The position numbers and the translations under genes were made by a program. The notes beneath the pieces were generated by a model. It was not told where the DNA came from, did not search any database, and saw nothing but the letters and a program-made list of their open reading frames with translations. Positions 48,519 through 55,392 of a DNA stretch of 64,000 nt are shown here, in pieces (position 1 is the stretch's first letter; each line of letters opens with the position of its first letter). The stretch comes from Xanthobacteraceae bacterium (lineage in GTDB: Bacteria; Pseudomonadota; Alphaproteobacteria; Rhizobiales; Xanthobacteraceae), in contig JAMLIK010000002.1 in assembly GCA_023954195.1 (NCBI GenBank), positions 558,001-622,000 on the forward strand. The letters are read 5' to 3'.

Positions 48519-49445
48519 ATGACGCGACGACTTTCCATTCTGGCCGCCATCGTTATCGTCGCGGGCTTTGCGATCTATTGGTGGCTGACGATGCCGGTGG
48601 TGATCGCCGCGAGTGCGTTGCCGGCGCGCACGCCGGATCTCGCCAACGGCAGGACCGCGTTCAATATCGGCGGCTGCGCCTCCTGCCACGCCACGCCGAA
48701 CCAGCCGGACCGCACGAAACTCGGCGGCGGCCTGCCGCTTTCGACCCCGTTCGGCGCCTTCCACGTCCCCAACATCTCACCCGACCCGAAGGACGGTATC
48801 GGCGGCTGGAGCGAAGCGCAGTTCGTCACCGCCGTGATGGAGGGCGTGTCGCCGCACGGCGCGCATTTTTTCCCGGCGTTTCCTTACCCCTCCTATCATC
48901 GCGCCAGGCTTGCCGACATCCGCGACATGTTCGCCTACATCAGGACGCTGTCCCCGGTGAGCGGACGCGCGCCCGATCACGACATCGCCTTTCCCTACAA
49001 TATCCGGCGCAATGTCGGGATCTGGAAATGGCTGTTCATGGAGCGGCGGCCGTTCGCCGACGTCGCCGGACAATCGCCGCAGTGGAATCGCGGCGCCTAT
49101 CTGGTCAACACGCTCGGCCATTGCGCCGAATGTCACTCGCCGCGCAACGCGCTCGGCGGCATCATCGCGGCGCAGCGCTTCGCCGGCGGGCCCAATCCCG
49201 AGGGCAAGGGCTGGGTTCCGAACATCACGCAGAAGAACCTCGGCGACTGGAGCGAGAAGGATATCGCCTATTTCCTCGAAAGCGGGCTGACGCCGGACGG
49301 CGATTCCGCCGGCGGCTCGATGGCCAGCGTCATCAAGAACACCGCGCAATTGAGCGCGGAGGACCGCGCGGCGATGGCGGTCTATCTCAAGTCGCTGCCG
49401 CCGGTGGACGGCCCGCCGCGCGTGAGGGCGCGCCCGTCTAACTGA
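48519..49445 (+). CDS. Membrane-anchored dihaem cytochrome c
   Basis: The 308-residue protein has an N-terminal membrane anchor (about 5-27, LSILAAIVIVAGFAIYWWLT) and two haem domains: CASCH (about residue 53) with a later Met, and CAECH (about 205). Conserved parts are YHRARLADIRDMFAYIRTLSP and WNRGAYLVNTLGHCAECHSP. This two-haem arrangement is like the cytochrome subunits of periplasmic dehydrogenases. Its position after the hydroxylase large subunit and another cytochrome makes it a possible electron acceptor of that enzyme (inference). The reading frame upstream is repeat DNA, so the start is the ATG at 48519. Its stop overlaps the convergent gene by eight bases. Confidence 0.88.
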   Translation: MTRRLSILAAIVIVAGFAIYWWLTMPVVIAASALPARTPDLANGRTAFNIGGCASCHATPNQPDRTKLGGGLPLSTPFGAFHVPNISPDPKDGIGGWSEAQFVTAVMEGVSPHGAHFFPAFPYPSYHRARLADIRDMFAYIRTLSPVSGRAPDHDIAFPYNIRRNVGIWKWLFMERRPFADVAGQSPQWNRGAYLVNTLGHCAECHSPRNALGGIIAAQRFAGGPNPEGKGWVPNITQKNLGDWSEKDIAYFLESGLTPDGDSAGGSMASVIKNTAQLSAEDRAAMAVYLKSLPPVDGPPRVRARPSN

Positions 49446-49683
49446 CGCCGAACGCCTTGAAGGTGATGATGGTGCGGGTGTCCTGGATGCCGGGAATGAT
49501 CTGCACCTTCTCGTTGACGAAATGGCCGATGTCGGTGTCGTTCTCGACGTAGAACTTCACCAGCAGATCGAAATCGCCCGCCGTCGAATAGATTTCCGAG
49601 GCGATCTCGGCCTCGGCCAGCGCGTTGGCGACGCGGTAGGACTGGCCGAGCTTGCACTTGATCTGCACGAAGAAGGGAACCAT
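49438..49683 (-). CDS. Stand-alone AsnC/Lrp ligand-binding (RAM) domain protein
   Basis: The 81-residue protein is an effector-binding domain of the Lrp/AsnC family without its DNA-binding helix-turn-helix: MVPFFVQIKCKLGQSYRVAN, EIYSTAGDFDLLVKFYV, IGHFVNEKVQIIPGIQDTRT. Such stand-alone RAM proteins assemble as dimers or higher rings, bind amino acids, and can co-assemble with full-length Lrp proteins. The target is unknown. An upstream extension lacks family similarity, so the ATG at 49683 is the start. Confidence 0.88.
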   Translation of the reverse strand: MVPFFVQIKCKLGQSYRVANALAEAEIASEIYSTAGDFDLLVKFYVENDTDIGHFVNEKVQIIPGIQDTRTIITFKAFGVS

Positions 49684-50037
49684 CGCGATTGTCTCCGAAC
49701 GGCGCGTTGTTCTGCTCACTAAAGCCGGAAACGCCGCGCCGATGCAAGGCGTCTGGCATGGCGCGTCGTTGCCGGACTTGACCCGGCGAACCATCTGTCT
49801 TCAGAGTTGGACTCGAAATGTCGCACGTCGGATCAAACAACCTCGGCGTCGTCCCCGCGCAGGCGGGGACCCATAACCCCTGGGGCTCGCGGTTTTAAAC
49901 GATTTCGCCTTGGTTGATCGAGCCGAAGCGCTGCGGCGTATGGGTCCCCGCCTGCGCGGGGACGACGATTTTCGGGTTTTGCATCCGTGCAAAACACGAA
50001 TTTCCAGGCAGGCTCTCAGAAGTTGGGCACGATATTC
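49684..50037. other. Intergenic region upstream of thiD
   Basis: These 354 bases contain one copy of repeat family C (49847-49968) and an unremarkable leader. I see no TPP riboswitch (no CTGAGA core) before thiD, and no additional gene. Confidence 0.55.
49847..49968. repeat. Palindromic repeat family C
   Basis: A complete copy: GCGTCGTCCCCGCGCAGGCG at the left, CCCATAACCCCTGG, the inner TGATCGAGCCGAAGCGCTGC, and CCCGCCTGCGCGGGGACGAC at the right. Confidence 0.9.
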
Positions 50038-50850
50038 ATGACCATTCCGATCGCGCTGACCATCGCCGGCTCGGATTCCGGCGGCGGCGCCGGCATTCAG
50101 GCCGACCTCAAGACGTTTGCCGCCTGCGGCGTCTATGGCGCGTCAGCGATCACCGCGCTGACCGCGCAGAACACGAAAGGCGTCACCGGCATTCATGACG
50201 TGCCGGCGGCGTTCGTCACCGCGCAGATCGACGCGGTGTTCGACGATCTCGATGTGGCCGCGGTGAAGATCGGCATGGTGTCGCGACGTGACGTGATCGA
50301 GGCCATCGCTGTCGCGCTGGCGCGCTGGTCGCCGCGCCATGTGGTGGTGGATCCGGTGATGGTCGCGACCTCCGGCGACCGGCTGCTGGCTCCCGATGCC
50401 GTCGAGGCGGTGCGGCGGTTTCTCATTCCACGCGCGGGAATTATCACGCCGAACCTGCCGGAGGCGGCGGCGCTGCTCGACGAGCCGGTTGCGACCGCCG
50501 AGGCCGGCATCGTCCGGCAGGGCGAGCGGCTGCTGACGCTGGGTTGCGCGGCGGTGCTCATCAAGGGCGGCCACGGCGACGGGGCGCAAAGCAACGACTA
50601 CCTGTTTCAGGGCGACCGCGTGGTGCGGCTCGACGCGCCGCGCATCGCCACCCGCAACACCCATGGCACCGGCTGCACGCTGTCGTCGGCGATCGCGGCG
50701 GGGCTCGCCAAGGGGCTGGCGCTGGAAACCGCGGTGCGCGAGGCCAAGGCGTATATCAGCGCCGCCATCGCCAACGCCGACCGGCTCGATGTCGGCCACG
50801 GCCACGGTCCGGTGCATCACTTCCACGCTTTTGACGCGGGCGGCGCCTGA
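50038..50850 (+). CDS. thiD: Hydroxymethylpyrimidine/phosphomethylpyrimidine kinase
   Basis: ThiD phosphorylates HMP and HMP-P to HMP-PP for thiamine synthesis. The 270-residue ribokinase-fold protein has ALTIAGSDSGGGAGIQADLK, YGASAITALTAQNT, the VVDPVMVATSGDRLL block, and the anion-hole motif NTHGTGCTLSSAIAAGLA with the catalytic Asp position replaced by the usual G-T-G-C form of ThiD. The C-terminus is His-rich (GHGHGPVHHFHAF). It is followed by the dehydratase gene after 45 bases. Confidence 0.93.
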   Translation: MTIPIALTIAGSDSGGGAGIQADLKTFAACGVYGASAITALTAQNTKGVTGIHDVPAAFVTAQIDAVFDDLDVAAVKIGMVSRRDVIEAIAVALARWSPRHVVVDPVMVATSGDRLLAPDAVEAVRRFLIPRAGIITPNLPEAAALLDEPVATAEAGIVRQGERLLTLGCAAVLIKGGHGDGAQSNDYLFQGDRVVRLDAPRIATRNTHGTGCTLSSAIAAGLAKGLALETAVREAKAYISAAIANADRLDVGHGHGPVHHFHAFDAGGA

Positions 50851-50895
50851 TCCGCGCCCTTGCCGGCGCGCGATCAAGCGCGTAGCACGGAGATC

Positions 50896-51882
50896 ATGGA
50901 CCCTTCGCCGCCGCTTGCCGTCACCGCCGCCGATATCGACGCCGCCGCGCGGGTGCTCGCGCCGTTCGCGGTGCGGACGCCGCTGTTGTCGTCGCCGACG
51001 CTGGATGCGGCGACCGGCGCGCGGGTGCTGTTCAAGGCGGAAGTCTTGCAGCGCACCGGGTCGTTCAAGTTTCGCGGCGCGTTCAACAAGATGTCGGCGA
51101 TTCCGCAAGCCGCGCGCGCGGGCGGCGTGGTGGCGTTTTCCTCCGGCAATCACGCCCAGGGCGTGGCGGCGGCGGCGCAACTGCTGGGGATGCGCGCGAC
51201 CATCGTGATGCCGGCCGACGCGCCGCTGGCCAAGCGCGAGCGCACCAAGGGCTATGGCGCCGAGGTGGTGCTGTACGACCGGCTGCGCGAGGACCGCGAG
51301 GCGATCGCGCGAGGGCTTGCCGCCGAGCGCGACGCGACGCTGGTGCCGCCTTACGACGACGCCGAGATCATCGCCGGGCAGGGCACCGTCGGCCGCGAGA
51401 TCGCCGACGATCTTGCCGCGCTCGGCCTCGCGCCGGATATCGTCGCCGCGCCGGCCTCCGGCGGCGGCCTGGTGGCCGGCATCGCGGTGGCGATCAAGGC
51501 GCGCTACCCGAACGCCATGGTGATGACTGCGGAGCCCGAGGGTTTCGACGATCACGCGCGGTCGCTGCGCGCCGGCCGGCGCGAGGCCCATGACGGCAAG
51601 GCGCAAACCATCTGCGACGCGCTGATGGCCGCCATGCCCGGCGAGATCACGTTCGCGATCAACCGCGTGCTTGGCGTTCGAGGCGTCGTCGCCTCCGACG
51701 CCGAGGTGGGCCGCGCGGTCGCGGCCGCGTTCGCCGAATTGAAGCTGGTGGTGGAGCCGGGCGGCGCGGTGGCGCTGGCCGCGCTGCTGGCGGGGCGGTT
51801 CGATGCGCGCGGCAAGACGGTGGTGATCGTGCTCTCCGGCGGCAATGTCGACGCCGATCTGTTCGCGCGGCTGATCGGCTGA
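50896..51882 (+). CDS. Threonine/serine dehydratase (PLP, fold type II)
   Basis: The 328-residue enzyme deaminates threonine or serine to the 2-oxoacid, or racemises serine. PLP-binding Lys is in QRTGSFKFRGAFNK (about residue 55). Other motifs are SSGNHAQGVA, the glycine loop ASGGGLVAGIA, and C-terminal LSGGNVD. Length without a regulatory ACT domain fits the catabolic or serine-racemase-like type rather than biosynthetic IlvA. A CGGAG sequence precedes the ATG at 50896. Confidence 0.9.
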   Translation: MDPSPPLAVTAADIDAAARVLAPFAVRTPLLSSPTLDAATGARVLFKAEVLQRTGSFKFRGAFNKMSAIPQAARAGGVVAFSSGNHAQGVAAAAQLLGMRATIVMPADAPLAKRERTKGYGAEVVLYDRLREDREAIARGLAAERDATLVPPYDDAEIIAGQGTVGREIADDLAALGLAPDIVAAPASGGGLVAGIAVAIKARYPNAMVMTAEPEGFDDHARSLRAGRREAHDGKAQTICDALMAAMPGEITFAINRVLGVRGVVASDAEVGRAVAAAFAELKLVVEPGGAVALAALLAGRFDARGKTVVIVLSGGNVDADLFARLIG

Positions 51883-51912
51883 AGACATTGCGTTTTTGAA
51901 GGAATTATCCAT

Positions 51913-51989
51913 CGTCATGCGCGGACTTGATCCGCGCATCCATCTTTTTCAAAAGATGATGGATTGCCGGGTCAAGCCCGGCAATGACG
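51913..51989. repeat. Palindromic repeat family A
   Basis: A complete copy: ATGCGCGGA/TCCGCGCAT, spacer CCATCTTTTTCAAAAGATGATGG, TTGCCGGG/CCCGGCAA. It has the same compensated CGCGGA variant as the copy at 27416. Confidence 0.9.
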
Positions 51990-52030
51990 TTCCCTGAAAA
52001 CATCAGCGCCATAGCCGCCGCAATCCGGAC

Positions 52031-52795
52031 TTACGAGAACAGCGCCACCTTCTCGGCCTGGCTCAGGCGCGAAATGGCGGCGAGGCGGCCGCCGCCGGAG
52101 CGCAGCGCGCCGCTGGCGATCACCGCGGCGCCGAGCGAGGCAGGCTCGCCCTTGTCGCGGGTGGGCATCGCGTCGGGCGTTTCCGGAGTTGCGGCCGCAT
52201 CGATCGCATCGTCATCGGGGGCCGGCGCGCCCATCTCCATCGCGACCATGTCGAGCAGGGCGAGATCGTGCGCCTCCTCGGCCTCGGTGATGGCGGCCGC
52301 GTCGCCGGATGACGGAGCCTGCGCGCCGCCGCCGGTCGCGAACTGATCGAGGCCGCGGTCGATGGCGTTGGCGTGGGCGTCGAGGGCGTCGCAAAGGCCG
52401 GCCTCCGCGCCGGATCCGCGCAGTGTCCAGGCGATTGCGCGGATGGCGCGCAGACTGCGATAGGCGAGCGCCAGTTGTTCAGCCGCGGGCGGTGCTTGCG
52501 TCGCCGCTCCCGTCTGTTGCCGGGCCTTTGCGGCGACATCTCCGGTCCCGGCCGGCTCGGCGGGCGGATCCGTCTCCGGCCGGCGCGAGCGTTCGATCCG
52601 CGCCACGGCGTCGAGCACCATGCGGATGTCGGCGTTGCGGTTGCGCCGGGCGAACTCGGCGAGAAACCAGCGCCCGCGCGCGGTCGCCGTGAAGGTGTCA
52701 AGGATCGCGTCAAAAGCCCGCTGGTCGGGCGTCGCCGCCTCAGTGGGCGGCGACGGTGTGCCTTGCAACGATGTGCCTTGCGCGTCGTCAGTCAT
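52031..52795 (-). CDS. Conserved hypothetical protein (254 aa)
   Basis: I do not recognise a named family. The best-conserved-looking part is residues 24-66, with FDAILDTFTATARGRWFLAE then FARRNRNADIRMVLDAVARI, a GRxFLxExARRNRxADxxxxLxAIxRIE pattern that I recall from several alphaproteobacterial proteins of unknown role. The rest is Ala/Asp/Pro-rich, low in complexity and helical, without membrane segments. A second patch at the C-terminus reads GGGRLAAISRLSQAEKVALFS. I chose the ATG at 52795 because the upstream extension is Arg-rich and unlike the body. It is convergent with the dehydratase gene. Confidence 0.7.
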   Translation of the reverse strand: MTDDAQGTSLQGTPSPPTEAATPDQRAFDAILDTFTATARGRWFLAEFARRNRNADIRMVLDAVARIERSRRPETDPPAEPAGTGDVAAKARQQTGAATQAPPAAEQLALAYRSLRAIRAIAWTLRGSGAEAGLCDALDAHANAIDRGLDQFATGGGAQAPSSGDAAAITEAEEAHDLALLDMVAMEMGAPAPDDDAIDAAATPETPDAMPTRDKGEPASLGAAVIASGALRSGGGRLAAISRLSQAEKVALFS

Positions 52796-52836
52796 GCGAT
52801 CTCGCTGCACCTGTCGGTCCGTGGGCCATCGCTGTG

Positions 52837-52848
52837 GAAACCGGTTTC
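52837..52848. promoter_or_regulatory. 12 bp palindrome GAAACCGGTTTC, operator-like
   Basis: This perfect palindrome, GAAACCGGTTTC, lies in the divergent gap between the hypothetical gene (start 52795) and the MFS gene (start 52959). Its form is like operators of LacI-family regulators. No such regulator gene is nearby, so this is only suggestive. Confidence 0.3.
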
Positions 52849-52958
52849 GGATCGCACCGGTTCCATGCCAATGTCCCTCCCGTTCCATGCGCCTGGCGCG
52901 ACGGATTCGTCCTCTCCGCAACGATCAACATGATCCGCCGCGAATCGCAATTGCTTTG

Positions 52959-54188
52959 ATGATGCCTGGCCCGGAAATCCCCACGTCGGCGACGCTGGAA
53001 GCGCGGCGGTTCGCGATTGGCCTGCGGCTGTTCTACGCCGCCGCGTTCGGCTTGATGGGCGTGCAACTGCCGTTCTTCCCGGTCTGGCTACAGGGCGTCG
53101 ACGTCGGTCCGGCCTGGATCGGCCTGATCGTCGCGGTGCCGGCGCTGACGCGCTTCACCGTGCTGCCGCTGGTGACCGCGCGGGCGCAGCGCCGGCGCTC
53201 GTTGCGGCCGGCGCTGATCGTCACGGCGCTGCTCACCGCCATCGGCTTTTCGACGCTCGGCCTGTTTCACGCGCCCGCCGCGATCCTGATCGCGTTCGTG
53301 CTGACGGCCTGCGCCTGGACGCCGATGCTGCCGCTGACCGACGCCTACGCGCTGCAAGGCGTCGCCCGCCACGGTCTGCACTACGGGCCGTTGCGGCTGT
53401 GGGGATCCGGGGCCTTCGTGCTCGGCACGCTGGGCGGCGGGTTGCTGGCCGATCGCCTCGACGCGGCGCATCTGATCTGGCCGATGGCGGCGCTGGCGGT
53501 TTTCGGCGCGATGGCCGGCTTGGCGTTGCGGCCGCTGGAGGTCGGCGACCTCGCCGTCGCCACGCGGCGCGGCGGGCCGCCGTTGCTGCGGCAACCGGCG
53601 TTTCTCGCCGTCATCCTCGCGGCGGCGCTGATCCAGGGCAGCCACGCCGCCTATTACGGCTTCGCCTCGATCGCGTGGCGGGCGTCCGGCCTCGACGGCG
53701 CCACCGTCGCCGGGCTGTGGACGCTGGGCGTGCTGGCCGAGATCGTGGCTTTCATGGCGTCGCCGCGCATCGCGATCGCGCCGGCCGGGCTGATCGCGAT
53801 CGGCGGGTCGTGCGCCGTGCTGCGCTGGATGGTGACGGCGCAGGCGCCGTCGCTGCCGGTGCTGGCCGCCGTGCAGGCATTGCACGGCGCGACCTACGGG
53901 GTGACGCTGTTGGGGACCATGGGGCTGTTGGCGCGGATCGCGCCGACACGGATGATGGCCAGCGCGCAAGGCTATCTGGCGGCGGCGTCGGGCATCGTCA
54001 TGAGCTGCGCGTCGGTTCTGGTCGGCATGATGTACGCGCGGCTCGGCGCGGAGGTCTACCACGCGATGGCGGTGATGGCGGCGGCGGGTGTCGGCGTCAT
54101 GTGGCTGGCGCGGCGCGGCCTGCCGCCGTCGAACGGGGCTCAGCCCCACAGCGATGCGTCGGGCGGATCAACGATGCTGCCGTCGTAG
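52959..54188 (+). CDS. MFS transporter (HcaT/YcaD-like)
   Basis: The 409-residue protein has about twelve membrane helices and looks like the MFS_1_like group. It has GLRLFYAAAFGLMGVQLPFFPVWL at the start and PLTDAYALQGVARHGLHYGPLRLWGSGAFV, a typical stretch of the HcaT/nucleoside-type subgroup. The substrate is unknown. Two adjacent ATGs (52959, 52962) could each be the start; there is no strong ribosome-binding site. The 3' end overlaps the convergent epimerase gene by 49 bases. Confidence 0.85.
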   Translation: MMPGPEIPTSATLEARRFAIGLRLFYAAAFGLMGVQLPFFPVWLQGVDVGPAWIGLIVAVPALTRFTVLPLVTARAQRRRSLRPALIVTALLTAIGFSTLGLFHAPAAILIAFVLTACAWTPMLPLTDAYALQGVARHGLHYGPLRLWGSGAFVLGTLGGGLLADRLDAAHLIWPMAALAVFGAMAGLALRPLEVGDLAVATRRGGPPLLRQPAFLAVILAAALIQGSHAAYYGFASIAWRASGLDGATVAGLWTLGVLAEIVAFMASPRIAIAPAGLIAIGGSCAVLRWMVTAQAPSLPVLAAVQALHGATYGVTLLGTMGLLARIAPTRMMASAQGYLAAASGIVMSCASVLVGMMYARLGAEVYHAMAVMAAAGVGVMWLARRGLPPSNGAQPHSDASGGSTMLPS

Positions 54189-55144
54189 CGCAACCCGTGA
54201 TCGCGGTCGGCGGCCAGCAGCAGCGGCCCGTCGAGATCGACATGGCGGGCGCGTGGCGTCAGCAGCATCGCCGGCGCCATCGCCAGCGATGTCGCCACCA
54301 TGCAGCCGACCATCACCTGCAATCCCATCCCCTCGGCCGCGTCCGCCATCGCCAGCGCCTCGGTCAGCCCGCCGGTCTTGTCGAGCTTGATGTTGACGGC
54401 GTCGTAGCGGCCGGAGAGGCCGGCGAGCGAGGCGCGATCGTGGACGCTTTCGTCGGCGCAGACCGGAATCGGCCGATCGATCGTCGCCAGCGCGGCGTCG
54501 CGGCCGGCGGGGAGCGGCTGCTCCACCAGCGTCACGCCGGCGTTGGCGCAGGCCGCGAGATTCGCGGCCAGATTATCGGCGCGCCAGCCCTCGTTGGCAT
54601 CGACGATCAGTTGGGCGTCTGGCGCGGCGCGGCGCACCGCCGCGATCCGCGACGCGTCGTCGTCGGTGCCGAGCTTGATCTTCAACAGCGGCCGGTGCGC
54701 GGCCCGGCCGGCGGCGTCCGCCATCGCCTCGGGCGAGCCCAGCGAGAGGGTGTAGGCGGTGGCGCGCGGTTGCGGCGGCGGCAGGCCGAGCAAGTCCCAC
54801 GCGCGCTTGCCCGCGGTTTTGGCTTCGAGGTCGATGAGGGCGCAGTCGAGCGCGTTGCGCGCCGCGCCGGCGGGCAGCAAGGCTTGCAGCGCCGCGCGGT
54901 CGAGGCCCGCCGCGAGGCGCGCCTGAAGCGACAGGATTTGCTTCAGCGCCGTCTCCGGAGTCTCGCCGTAGCGGGCGTAGGGCACGCATTCGCCGCGCCC
55001 GACATGATCGCCCGCGCGAATTTCGGCGACCACCACCACGGCCTCGGTCTTGCTGCCACGGCTGATGGTGAAGGATCCGGCGATCGGCCAGCGTTCGATC
55101 CGGGCTTCAAGGACGGGCGTCTGGTTCGGGATCATCTCGGACAC
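54140..55144 (-). CDS. Dipeptide epimerase (enolase superfamily, L-Ala-D/L-Glu epimerase-like)
   Basis: The 334-residue enzyme has the muconate-lactonizing/AEE subgroup signature: the catalytic KIKLG (Lys about 155-160), metal ligands in DANEGW, EQP and CADES, and the second catalytic Lys in NIKLDKTGG. AEE-type enzymes epimerise dipeptides such as L-Ala-D-Glu released from murein, which would fit the envelope genes nearby, though other dipeptides are possible. It overlaps the end of the MFS gene tail-to-tail. Confidence 0.88.
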   Translation of the reverse strand: MSEMIPNQTPVLEARIERWPIAGSFTISRGSKTEAVVVVAEIRAGDHVGRGECVPYARYGETPETALKQILSLQARLAAGLDRAALQALLPAGAARNALDCALIDLEAKTAGKRAWDLLGLPPPQPRATAYTLSLGSPEAMADAAGRAAHRPLLKIKLGTDDDASRIAAVRRAAPDAQLIVDANEGWRADNLAANLAACANAGVTLVEQPLPAGRDAALATIDRPIPVCADESVHDRASLAGLSGRYDAVNIKLDKTGGLTEALAMADAAEGMGLQVMVGCMVATSLAMAPAMLLTPRARHVDLDGPLLLAADRDHGLRYDGSIVDPPDASLWG

Positions 55145-55226
55145 GCGGTTTGGCGCCGTCGCGAATCGGGCGCTCGCGCCAAATTACAGCAAGGCGAGTG
55201 TCGCGCGCATGGCGAAACACCTTCGG

Positions 55227-55345
55227 CGTCGTCCTCGCGCAGGCGAGGACCCATAACCCCTGGCGTCGGTGATTTTGAACGATTCCGCCCGTTGATCGAG
55301 CCGAAGCGCTGCGGCGTATGGGTCCCCGCCTGCGCGGGGACGACG
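55227..55345. repeat. Palindromic repeat family C
   Basis: A complete copy: GTCGTCCTCGCGCAGGCGAG at the left and CCCGCCTGCGCGGGGACGACG at the right. The ends mismatch at two places (CTCG against CCCG), unlike the copies at 34028 and 48366. Confidence 0.9.
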
Positions 55346-55392
55346 TTTTTCGTGTTGAAAAGCCGTGCATGGAACGGCTTTCGGTCAAATGC

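Noticed and set aside
49684-50037. A TPP riboswitch before thiD
   Set aside because: No CTGAGA/GACC core or thi-box order is present. The region is filled by repeat family C.
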